NCBI RefSeq assembly: GCF_022919215.1
Contig: NZ_CP095046.1
Coordinates: 2,656,501 to 2,720,500 of the forward strand
Source of the DNA: Hymenobacter cellulosilyticus
GTDB lineage: Bacteria > Bacteroidota > Bacteroidia > Cytophagales > Hymenobacteraceae
Length of the DNA: 64,000 nt
Direction of reading: 5' to 3'
Shown here: positions 8,992-16,852 of the stretch, piece after piece
Position numbering within the stretch: position 1 is the stretch's first letter
Layout of the letters: every line of letters begins with the position of its first letter
Position numbers and translations under genes: made by a program
Notes under the pieces: model-generated
The model's database searches: none
What the model saw: only the letters and a program-made list of their open reading frames with translations
What the model was told of the DNA's origin: nothing

Positions 8992-10639
8992 ACCGCGCCG
9001 AGTAATTGGCGGGCCGCCCGGATGCCCTGGTAAAAGCCTTCTTCGAAAATGGACATACCGCTCAGGTCGGTGTGGGCAAAAAACAGTTTGTTGCGCAGGG
9101 GCCGGGCGGCCTGCTGCCGGCTTGGGTGCCATACCGAGCCAGGCGTGGGGGCCACCATGCCGTGGCCCCACACCCAGACGTCGGCCTGCTGCACCCGGGC
9201 CGTGATACCGCGGTGGGCTTTTTCCAGGTCGGCCAGAATCTGGGTGAGCCACTGGTCGTAGGTGTTTTTGTACGCGTTGCGGCGGGCCACCTGCGGTAAT
9301 TCTTCGGCCAGGGGCCAATAATAGGTAATCACCTTCTGCTGAGTGCCGAGCTGCACGTCCTGCTGATTGGCATTCACGTAGCCAACGGCTTTGGAGCCGT
9401 AGATGACGTTGTCCCAGCTAAGCGGGGCGCCGGGGCCCTGGGCAGGCCGTCGATGGTGAGGTTGGCTACCACCCAGGGGGCGCGGTGCAAGGTCAGCGGC
9501 ACGAGGCCGGGCGAATCCGGGAGCAGGCGTTGGGTTACAAACTGGGGCGTGGCCAGCAGGGCCTGCCGGGCTTCGACGCGGAGCGTTTCGTGGGTATGGG
9601 CATCGTAGGCCAGTACGCTCACGCCGGCGTCGGTTTCCTCCACGGCGTAAGCCAGCGTGTGGGGCAGAATGCCGGTAGCAGCCTGTTGGCGCAGGTGTTC
9701 AACCAAAAAGTTGTTGCCCTGGGGCCAGGTCAGCACGTCGCTGCTTTCGGCGTTGTGAGCCCGACCCTTGCGCGAAGCAAAGTAGTGAATACCAGCCCAG
9801 GCCGAGGTATGCTGGGCCGTGGTGCCGTAGTCGTCCTTGCAGCAGTAGTCGAGGTGCCAGCGCAGGTACTCGGAGGTGAAGCCGTGCTGCGCCAGGTAGT
9901 CGGCCAGGGAAATAGCGTCGAGCTGACGAAACTGCTCGTCCGTAGAGGAAGCGTCGACGGGAATCATGAAGGCGTCGCGGCCGTCGTGGCCTTTGGCTTG
10001 GCGGAAGTCCTCAATGAGCTGAAAGAAACGGGCTATTTGTTCCCTGTCAGCGGTTGGTACGCCCATTTCCGGCACGAGGCCGGTTTGCCAGTGCCCGTTG
10101 ATGTGCAGCCGCTCCTCCGGGTCGTGGCAGAGGTGGTACTCGTTGTAAATCGGCAGGCCGCTGGGCGAGGTGCCCGTAATAGTGCCGGTTTCGCGCAGAA
10201 AGTCCAGCAGCTCAGTATTGCGCGGGTCGGGCAGGGGTAGGTAGTGGGCGCCCCAGGGAAAGGCCGAAGTGGAATTGCGGCCGGCGGCAGAGTTGCCGCC
10301 CACCTGCTCATCGAGTTCCAGAAGCAACACGTTGTGCTGCCCGTGCCGGTGCAGCCACCGCTTAGCCGAAAGGCCAGCCACGCCGCCCCCGATGATAACC
10401 ACGTCGGCGCGCAGGGTGCGGGTAGGAGCGGGAAGCTGGCTGGGTTTCCAAAGCTTGTGGCCGGTGGCTTGGTTGGCTCCGCGCAAGGTACCCCGAATAT
10501 GAGCCCGCGCGGAGCCGGGGGCGCAGGATTCGAGCAGGCCCGGGCTTAGCAGCAGTCCGGCCACACCCAGGCCGGCGCGGCCGAGAAACTCGCGGCGGCC
10601 GGGCATAAACGGGCAGTGGGACGAATTAGCGGCAGACAT
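8988..10639 (-). CDS. Tat-exported FAD-dependent oxidoreductase, amine-oxidase-like (one apparent frame break)
   Basis: About 550 residues after restoring one base. The N-terminus carries a twin-arginine signal (GRREFLGRAGLGVAG) followed by LLESCAPG, which could also be a lipobox. Residues near 80 hold the Rossmann FAD motif VVIIGGGVAGLSA, then a GGNSAAGRN-like segment. The C-terminal part (NVIYGSKAVGYVN to FAHTDLSG) matches the usual FAD-binding end of amine-oxidase and phytoene-desaturase-type flavoproteins. The frame breaks at the G-run 9440-9442. It lies downstream of the polyamine-type operon on the same strand, so a periplasmic amine or polyamine oxidase is an attractive but unproven idea. 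Confidence 0.75.
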
Positions 10640-10748
10640 CAGGTAAGAAAATAGAAAGCAGAAGGGATGCGTTACCGCTTAGGAAAAACTTCCATCTTCT
10701 TTCCCAGGGTTGGAAATAAAGAGAAGGAGCAGCGGAATGAAGAGTGGA

Positions 10749-10874
10749 GCGTCCGATAAGAAGGCCGAAGCGTCCAATATGAAGATGCGAGAACCGGAAA
10801 TCGAGTTTCGAGAACTCGAAATTGGATAGCGAAGATCGGAAGTCGGGTTTCGGGAATCAAAACAGGAATATCGG
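10749..10874. repeat. Degenerate 21-base tandem repeat, six units
   Basis: Six consecutive units of exactly 21 bases (10749, 10770, 10791, 10812, 10833, 10854) share a diverged core like GAACCGGAAATCGAGTTTCGA. Read on the minus strand they give a heptad-like pattern of Ser, Arg, Asn/Tyr, Pro, Ile and Asp. The surrounding 380-base gap (10640-11019) between the SpeE-like gene and the flavoprotein has no other credible coding frame. Function unknown; it may be a structured spacer or replication-slippage product. Confidence 0.7.
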
Positions 10875-11019
10875 AAGCTTCGGCAGACGTAGCGTGGGTG
10901 CGAAAACGAGTTGATGAAGCCTGGAAGCGTAAGGGAATCATTCGGAAAGCTCCGGCAGACTGCGGCATGCAGCGTTAGCTTGCCTGAACTCGCTCGGAAA
11001 GATGATTTCCGGCCGGGCC

Positions 11020-12584
11020 CTAGTGCGTGTAAGGCCCCCAGTCGTCCTCGAAGTAGCGGACCAGGGCCTGGTTGTTGAGCTGGTTGATTTCGGTGGGCAC
11101 TTCGGCCATGTCGGGCGGGAAGTGGAGCATTTCCTTCAGGGTAGCGGCCGTGAGGTAACGCAGGCCCTGGGGCAGCTTCCCGTCGCCGCGCCAGTGGCCG
11201 TTGCGGCCGGCCAGGACGTAACCCCACTCCCCGAAGGAAGGCACGTAGGTATGGTAGGGAATGGTGTGAAAACCAGCGGCCTGCAGGGTGTGGCTGATGC
11301 ACCAGAACGACTTCTGAGCCACGTAGGGCGAAGTACTCTGCACCACCATCAGGCCGCCGGGCGCCAGCAGCTTGTGCAGCTCAGTATAAAAGGAAGTGCT
11401 GTAGAGTTTGCCGATAGAGTAGTTGGACGGGTCAGGGAAGTCGATAACCAGCAGGTCGTAGCGGGTAGTGTCTTGGCGCACCCACTGGTAGGCGTCGCCG
11501 TTGATTACCTGCACTTTGGCGTTGTTCAGCGCGCCTTTATTGAGGGCCAGCAGCATTTGGTTGTGCTGAAACAAGTGGGTCATACCCGCGTCGAGGTCGA
11601 CGAGGCGAATCTGTTGCAGCTGCGGGTACTTGAGCAGCTCGCGCACGGCCAGCCCGTCGCCGCCGCCCAGCACCAGCACGCGCTTGGCCTTCGGCAACGC
11701 TTGCATGGCCGGGTGCACCAGGGCTTCGTGGTAGCGGTACTCGTCGGCGGAGCTGAACTGCAGGTTGCCGTTGAGAAAAAGGCGCAACTCCCGGTTGTTG
11801 CGGGTAAGCACAATGCGCTGGTACACGGTGCTTTTGCTGTAGATCACCTGGTCCTGAAACGCCATGGTTTCGGTGTAGGTCATGATACGCTCGGCGTAGC
11901 CAAAGCCGACGGCCAGCAGCACCAGAGCCCCGGCCATGATACCGGCAAAGCTGCGGCGGTAGGGGCGGGTTTCGGGGAAGCGGTACAAGGCCACGGCCGC
12001 TACCACCACGTTCAGAGCCCCAAAAAACAGGGAAGTGCGAATCAAACCCAACTGGGGCACCAGCACCAACGGGAAGATAAGCGAAGCCAGCAACGCCCCG
12101 ATGTAGTCGAAGGTGAAAACCCGGGAAACCAGGTCCTTAAACTCGTAGCGGTTTTCCAGAATCCGCATTAGCAGCGGAATTTCCAGACCCACCAGAATGC
12201 CGGTTAATCCCACTAACGAGTAGAGAATCAAGCGAAAGGAGCTGACGTACTCGAAGAGCACGAAGAGCAAGGGCGCCGAGAAACCGCCCACCAGCCCCAC
12301 CAGGATTTCGAGGCGGATAAACCACTTGAGCAGGGCCCCGTCGAGGTAACGCGACAACCAGGAGCCGATGCCCATCGAGAACAGGTAGGCCCCAATGATA
12401 GTGGAAAACTGCGTAACCGAGTCGCCGAGCAGGTAAGAAGCCAGGGTGCCGGCAATCAGCTCGTAGATCAGGCCGCAGGTGGCAATAACGAACACCGAGC
12501 CCAGCAGCAGGGCCGGCAGGTGGTCGGAAGTAGGCGCAGTGGTGCGGCGGCCCGCCGGGGCGGCAGCACCGGCTCGTTACCCAT
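11020..12584 (-). CDS. Membrane-fused spermidine-synthase-like protein (one apparent frame break)
   Basis: About 521 residues after restoring one base at the G-run 12557-12560, which joins the ATG at 12584 to the main frame. The N-terminal half has about seven membrane helices (GLIYELIAG onward). The C-terminal half is a SpeE-type Rossmann domain with VLVLGGGDGLAVREL, the acidic RLVDLDAG strand end, and VIDFPDPSNYS in place of the usual DxxDP catalytic loop. SpeE enzymes transfer aminopropyl groups from decarboxylated AdoMet; the membrane-fused branch is biochemically obscure. The start overlaps the DUF350 stop by eight bases, so the two are coupled. Last gene of the five-gene operon. Confidence 0.85.
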
Positions 12585-12792
12585 GAATGGCGGCGCTGAT
12601 AATCAAAGCAACCGAGAGCATAAAGGCCGCCGCCACAATGGCTAGGGCGTTGTTGTGCTCGTCCACGATTTCCTTCCAGAGCGTTTTGGGCGTGAGCTTG
12701 TCGATAAGCACGAAGCTGATGACCAGAATCAGGATGCCCACCACCGAGTAAACGATGGAGGCCGTGATGAGCTTGAAGTTGAGGTATTCCAT
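12577..12792 (-). CDS. DUF350 small membrane protein (YjfL-like)
   Basis: A 71-residue protein with two hydrophobic helices (SIVYSVVGILILVISFVLI and ALAIVAAAFMLSVALIIS) separated by a charged LTPKTLWKEIVDEHNNA loop, the layout of DUF350/YjfL units. Established context: DUF350 genes in many bacteria neighbour DUF4178/DUF2491 proteins and polyamine-related enzymes, and in E. coli the yjf operon with a glutathionylspermidine-synthetase-like gene. It has only one DUF350 unit here. It overlaps the SpeE-like start and follows the 62-residue membrane protein by 77 bases. Confidence 0.8.
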   Translation of the reverse strand: MEYLNFKLITASIVYSVVGILILVISFVLIDKLTPKTLWKEIVDEHNNALAIVAAAFMLSVALIISAAIHG

Positions 12793-12869
12793 GCGGTGAA
12801 GTGGTGAAGTAGTGAATGAGTGAGTAACTGAGTACTTGCGAGGAGGCAGGACCCGGTTTACTTCTTCAC

Positions 12870-13058
12870 TTATTTATGATAGTAGTTGGCGCGGCCCACG
12901 CGGCCGCTGGAGTGGCTGCCGGTGCCGTTGAGGTTTTCGGTGGTTTCGTTGTCGTCGCCCAGCAGGCGGATGCCGTTGAGGCTAACCCACACGTAGCCAC
13001 CGTAGATCAGCAGGGCTACCACAAGGTAGAGGCGGAGGTTGAGCAGGTCGCGGAGCAT
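12870..13058 (-). CDS. Small single-pass membrane protein (62 aa), unknown
   Basis: One hydrophobic helix near the N-terminus (LYLVVALLIYGGYVWVS) is followed by a polar acidic tail rich in Asn, Thr, Gly and Ser. The gene sits 13 bases after the DUF4178 stop, in the same direction and in the middle of the polyamine-type operon, which is the main reason to accept it. I do not recognise a family. It may be a membrane subunit specific to this lineage. Confidence 0.6.
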   Translation of the reverse strand: MLRDLLNLRLYLVVALLIYGGYVWVSLNGIRLLGDDNETTENLNGTGSHSSGRVGRANYYHK

Positions 13059-13071
13059 ATGGCAGCAGGGG

Positions 13072-14394
13072 TTAGTGCAGGTGGGGAGAGGGAAAATTGC
13101 TGTTGTCCCAGCGCTGTTGTTCGTGGTGGTGACGGCGGAAATACAGGATAGTGGGGTAAATCAGCAGGGCTAGCATGAACAGCAGCAGGTTGCTGGGCAC
13201 CCAGGGATTCTCGGTGATGGTGACCGAGAAAGTGACCTGCCGGTTGTAGTCGGTAGAAGGGTAGAGGTTGAGGTGGTAACGGCCGGGCGGTACCTGATCC
13301 AGGGTAGCTTCGGCGTCCACGCTGCCTTCCGACCAGCCGTAGCCATCCTCTACGCCGGAGTAGTGTTCAATGCTCTTGCTAAACTCAAAGCCCTGACCGG
13401 TTTGCTCGTTCACCAGGCTCACCGGCAGCTCCAGCCACGTATTGTTCACGGAGGTGTGCAGCGCGAAGTCGAGCACCGCCGGCCCGTCCTGGATATCAAA
13501 CGAGTTGGAAACCTGTACTTTGCTAGTGGCCTCGGTCATGGCTCCCGGGGCGCTGCCCACTTCACTGACGAACTCCTGGCTGAGCAGCTGCCGACGGGGC
13601 CGCACACCCACCATGACCAGTTCGGTGAGCAGGGTGAGAATCAGCAGCAGCAGCGTGAAGTTCTTCAGCGTGGACCAAGAGTTGCCGCCGGGCATCGGCT
13701 GCACCGCTCCTACGCCCTCCCGGTAGGGCAGCCGGGACATGGTCAGGCCGAAGGCCTGGGCAACCTGCTGGGGCTCCAGGTGCTCGGCCCGGAACCAGTG
13801 CACCGCCTGGCCCTTTACTTTTTCCTCCACCAGCATCCGGGGCGGGGCCACAAACTCGGTTACGGTCAGCCGCTCGTCTTCCAGAATGTTCCAGTCGAAC
13901 TCGCCTGCCGCGTACAGGATGCGGGGCTGGTACTTGTTGTAGATGTTAAACTTCGTGTCGCCGTCCAGGGCCACGCGGTTGTTGCCGGAGTAGCCGGACA
14001 AGCCCTTGTGCTGCTCGGCGGAAGGCTGGATAAAGGTCCAGTGGCCCTCGTACACGGCCAGCTGGGCGTAGCCGGTGTCGGGGTTGAAGAGCATGAATTC
14101 GAGCCAGCGGGCCGGGGAGCCGGCTTCCTTGCGCAGCATGTAGCCCATCACGCGGTAGAGCCGCCCGTCGGGCAGGGTGCCGATGCTGCCCAGCGGCAGG
14201 ATGGGCGCTTCCCGCGGTATATCCTGAAACGACTTGAGCCGCTCGGGGCTGCCGTTGGCCTGCTGCCGAAACAGGGTGTGACACTCCGGGCAGCCAAACA
14301 CGATGCTGTTGACCGGGTCGTAATACGTGAGCTGGGCCAGGCAACTGGGGCAAGCCACGCGGGCTTCGAGAGAGGTAACCTGTCCGCTACTCAT
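13072..14394 (-). CDS. Zinc-ribbon DUF4178 membrane protein
   Basis: A 440-residue protein. Residues about 13-40 form a zinc ribbon (ACPSCLAQL and FGCPECHTLF). Next is a DUF4178-type beta-rich domain with LPLGSIGTLPDGRLYRVMGY and WLEFMLFNPDTGYAQL. A membrane helix follows (FTLLLLILTLLTELVMVGV), then a large extracytoplasmic beta domain, a second helix (LLLFMLALLIYPTILYF) and a His-rich tail. The start at 14394 overlaps the SpeD-like stop (ATGA). DUF4178 is known from polyamine and PspA-type envelope neighbourhoods, but its activity is not established. It is the largest scaffold-like member of this operon. Confidence 0.85.
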   Translation of the reverse strand: MSSGQVTSLEARVACPSCLAQLTYYDPVNSIVFGCPECHTLFRQQANGSPERLKSFQDIPREAPILPLGSIGTLPDGRLYRVMGYMLRKEAGSPARWLEFMLFNPDTGYAQLAVYEGHWTFIQPSAEQHKGLSGYSGNNRVALDGDTKFNIYNKYQPRILYAAGEFDWNILEDERLTVTEFVAPPRMLVEEKVKGQAVHWFRAEHLEPQQVAQAFGLTMSRLPYREGVGAVQPMPGGNSWSTLKNFTLLLLILTLLTELVMVGVRPRRQLLSQEFVSEVGSAPGAMTEATSKVQVSNSFDIQDGPAVLDFALHTSVNNTWLELPVSLVNEQTGQGFEFSKSIEHYSGVEDGYGWSEGSVDAEATLDQVPPGRYHLNLYPSTDYNRQVTFSVTITENPWVPSNLLLFMLALLIYPTILYFRRHHHEQQRWDNSNFPSPHLH

Positions 14395-14744
14395 CGGGCC
14401 ACCTCGGTTTTCGTTAGTTCCTCGCCCTCGAAAAACCGCAGCGTTTCGGCGTAGAGCTGCCGCACGGTGGCGGAATTGTCGCGCTGGTAGTTCGACAGAA
14501 ACACGTCGAAAGTGGCCTGTCCGAACTCGGGCCAGGTGTGGATGCTCAGGTGCGACTCGGTGAGGCCCACCACGGCCGTAAAGCTGGCGTTGGGAAACGA
14601 GTGGTAAACTTCGCCCACTTTTACGAGCCCCCAATGGCTGATTTGCTGGTCGAAGAAGGCCTGGCAGGCGGCGGCATCCGTCAGACGGGCCACCGGGGCC
14701 CGAAACGTTGCCAGGATGTGAAGCCCGGGAGAGTAAGAATGCAT
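14391..14744 (-). CDS. speD: S-adenosylmethionine-decarboxylase-family protein (SpeD-like, Cys replaced)
   Basis: A 117-residue protein of the short bacterial AdoMetDC (class 1B) family. The self-processing site is present: TESHLSIHTWPE, with Glu63-Ser64, where Ser64 would become the pyruvoyl group, and His69. By alignment to the Thermotoga maritima enzyme the catalytic Cys83 in its TCG motif falls in FLSNY here, giving Ser84. Processing may therefore occur but ordinary AdoMet decarboxylation is doubtful. SpeD relatives that decarboxylate ornithine or arginine instead are known, so substrate should be left open. First gene of the operon, 34 bases or so after a predicted transcription start, and translationally coupled to DUF4178. 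Confidence 0.8.
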   Translation of the reverse strand: MHSYSPGLHILATFRAPVARLTDAAACQAFFDQQISHWGLVKVGEVYHSFPNASFTAVVGLTESHLSIHTWPEFGQATFDVFLSNYQRDNSATVRQLYAETLRFFEGEELTKTEVAR

Positions 14745-14785
14745 TCCGTAACTATCAGGCTAAAATGGGTAGAGCACGACAGTTT

Positions 14786-14816
14786 CAAACTTACCCAGAA
14801 TAGCCCAGTTGCCCAA
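14786..14816 (-). promoter_or_regulatory. Bacteroidota-type promoter of the SpeD-like operon
   Basis: On the minus strand TTG (14816-14814) is followed after 20 bases by TAAGTTTG (14793-14786), matching the Bacteroidota -33/-7 consensus TTG and TAnnTTTG. It lies in the gap after bshB1, so the operon can be transcribed independently of bshB1. Confidence 0.65.
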
Positions 14817-14826
14817 GCCGCGCCGG

Positions 14827-15545
14827 CTAGCGCAGCTGAAACAGGTCGTCGACGCCCAGCAGACGACGGCAGGTAAAGCCCTCGGCAAAGGGCACATTAA
14901 TGTACTTGCCACAGTCGCGGGCCTGGCCTTCGAGTATCTTCAGAAAGTCGGGCGAGGAAATGTAGGTCGAGGTCGGGTCCTCGTAGTCGGGGTGGTAAAA
15001 CTGGCTTTTAAACGCCGTTACGGCTTCTAGCTTCCGCTCCCAGTACTCCGTAATATCCACCACGATGTCGGGCTTGACGTAGGTGTTGTGAATTACCTGT
15101 AGCATCAGATCAGGCCGCCAGGGCGGCTGCAGCTGACCCTCATACCGGGTTTCAATCTTGGGCAGCCCCGAGAGAAACGCCGCGTCGTGGACCAGGTTGG
15201 CGGCCCGGCCGTGGTCGGGGTGGCGGTCCACGTTGGGGTTGGTCAGAATAATGGAAGGCCGAAAGCGGCGAATTACCTGAATAACTTGCAGCTGATGGGC
15301 CTCGTCGTTGAGAAAGAATCCGTCGCGCATGCCCAGGTTTTCGCGCACGTGCAGCCCCAGGATGCGGGCCGCGTCGGCGGCTTCCTCGGCCCGCAGCTCG
15401 GCCGAGCCCGGGTGCCCAGTTCCCCGCGCGTGAGGTCCACCACGCCCACGCGCCGGCCCTTGGCAATGTGCTTCATGAGCGTACCCGCGCAGCCTACTTC
15501 GGCGTCGTCGGGGTGGGCCGCAATCATCAGGATATCGAGCTTCAT
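14827..15545 (-). CDS. bshB1: Bacillithiol biosynthesis deacetylase BshB1 (one apparent frame break)
   Basis: About 239 residues after restoring one base in the C-run 15407-15409, matching the usual family length. BshB1 is a zinc-dependent LmbE-type deacetylase that removes the acetyl group from GlcNAc-malate in bacillithiol synthesis. The AHPDDAEVGCAG metal motif is at residues 9-20; VDRHPDHGRAA in the middle supplies further ligands. The ATG at 15545 gives the expected MKLDILMIAAHPDD start. The flanking 278 bases upstream are filled by repeats. Cytoplasmic thiol metabolism; no other bsh gene is in the window. Confidence 0.88.
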
Positions 15546-15622
15546 AGAGGGAGTTAAGCGGAAACTGGCGGTAAGATAAGCGGGAAGCAAACCGCAAATG
15601 AGAACAGAACTTCACGCGAAGC

Positions 15623-15785
15623 GTCATGCTGAGCCCAGGTCAAGCATCTCGCGGGCCGCCGTTGGTAGAAGCAACAACACAAAAAAGAACGTCATGCTGA
15701 GCCCAGTCGAAGCATCTCTACCGCCACAGTAATCGGATTACTACAGCACGCGAGATGTCTCGCTCAGGCTCGACATGACGTTCTT
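15623..15785. repeat. Dispersed palindromic repeat, two direct and one inverted copy
   Basis: GTCATGCTGAGCCCAG-type units start at 15623 and 15691, and an imperfect inverted copy occupies 15749-15785, so 15686-15719 can pair with 15753-15786 as a large hairpin. The sequence style matches intergenic repeats that I associate with Hymenobacter-like genomes. No coding frame. It lies between the monooxygenase stop and the bshB1 start and may act as a transcript end or RNA-stability element. Confidence 0.7.
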
Positions 15786-15823
15786 AATGGAGTGGTCTTG
15801 ATAGAGCGTTCCGGAAAACCAGC

Positions 15824-16849
15824 TTACGCCAGCACCTGAATCACGGCTTCCGAGAAACGCTCCATTTCCTCGAGTTGGGGGCTGCACTGGAGCAGGAACA
15901 GATCCACGCCCACGGCTTCGAAGGCGGCAATGCGCTCGGCTACCTGGTCGGGCGTGCCGGTCAGGCCGGAGCGCAGGCCCCGGTTCGACACGGAGTAGTC
16001 CTGCAGACTCACCTGGTTTTCGAGCTGGGTGCCGGCCAGCCACTGCTGGTAGTTTTTGTAGCCGGCGGCCGAGCCCTGCACGTTGGTAATGCGCTCCAGC
16101 TCCTTCTTGACCTCGGCATCGGTGTTGCGCACCACCGAGTAGGCCGCAACGCCGAACTTCATGGGCGGCAAGCCCAGCTTGTCGCGGCGCTGGCTCAAGT
16201 CCTGAATGCGGCGGCCGATGGCCTCAGGCTCGTCGCCGTGCATCACGTAGCCGTCGCACTGGGCCGCAATCATGTTTTTGGCCGCTTCCGACTCACCGCC
16301 GGCGTAGATAAACGGCCGGGGGCGCGACACGGGCTTGGGCTGCAGAATCGAGTCGGTGACCTTGTAGAACTTGCCTTCGAAGGTGAAGTGGTCCTGCTTC
16401 CACATGTTGTCCACCACGTGCAGCCACTCGGCGGTGCGGGCGTAGCGGTCGTCGTGCTGCTCGAAGTGCACACCGTACTTCTTGGCCTCATCCTGCCACC
16501 ACGACGACACCACGTTCAGCGACAAGCGGCCGTTGCTGATGTGGTCGATGTTGGCGGCCTGCTTGGCCAGCAAAGCCGGCGAGTGAAACGTAGGCCGCAC
16601 GGCCACCATCAACTCGATTTTCTTGGTCACGGCGGCCAGGGCGGCGGCCGTGCTCCAGGCATCCAGACTCGGGGCTTCCTCACCCTTGATGTCGTTCAGG
16701 TTCAGCTCGGCAATGAGCGACAGGTCGTAGCCCAAATCCTCACTGCGCTGGGCCAACGTCTTGACGTAGTCCCAGTCGGCGCGCATGTTCTCGTCTTCGA
16801 CGTTGCGCAGCCACCCGCCAAAAACGGGCATCCAATATCCGTACCGCAT
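15824..16849 (-). CDS. LLM-class flavin-dependent monooxygenase (SfnG/SsuD-like)
   Basis: A 341-residue luciferase-like TIM-barrel protein. Features typical of the FMNH2-dependent alkanesulfonate and dimethylsulfone monooxygenases are visible: RYGYWMPVFGGW at the start, AKQAANIDHISNGRLSLNVV, EQHDDRYARTAEW, the YAGGESEAAKNM phosphate-binding segment, and TGTPDQVAERI near the end. These enzymes use reduced FMN and oxygen to release sulfite from organosulfur compounds, but the barrel also serves other oxidations. It follows the ATP-grasp gene by three bases, so both are under the upstream SAM riboswitch. No flavin reductase gene is adjacent. Confidence 0.85.
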   Translation of the reverse strand: MRYGYWMPVFGGWLRNVEDENMRADWDYVKTLAQRSEDLGYDLSLIAELNLNDIKGEEAPSLDAWSTAAALAAVTKKIELMVAVRPTFHSPALLAKQAANIDHISNGRLSLNVVSSWWQDEAKKYGVHFEQHDDRYARTAEWLHVVDNMWKQDHFTFEGKFYKVTDSILQPKPVSRPRPFIYAGGESEAAKNMIAAQCDGYVMHGDEPEAIGRRIQDLSQRRDKLGLPPMKFGVAAYSVVRNTDAEVKKELERITNVQGSAAGYKNYQQWLAGTQLENQVSLQDYSVSNRGLRSGLTGTPDQVAERIAAFEAVGVDLFLLQCSPQLEEMERFSEAVIQVLA

Positions 16850-16852
16850 GAC

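Noticed and set aside
8992..9318. N-terminal extension of the eight-helix membrane protein
   Set aside because: The extra residues are Arg/Pro/Gly-rich and overlap the end of the flavoprotein frame. The coupled ATG at 8991 is better.
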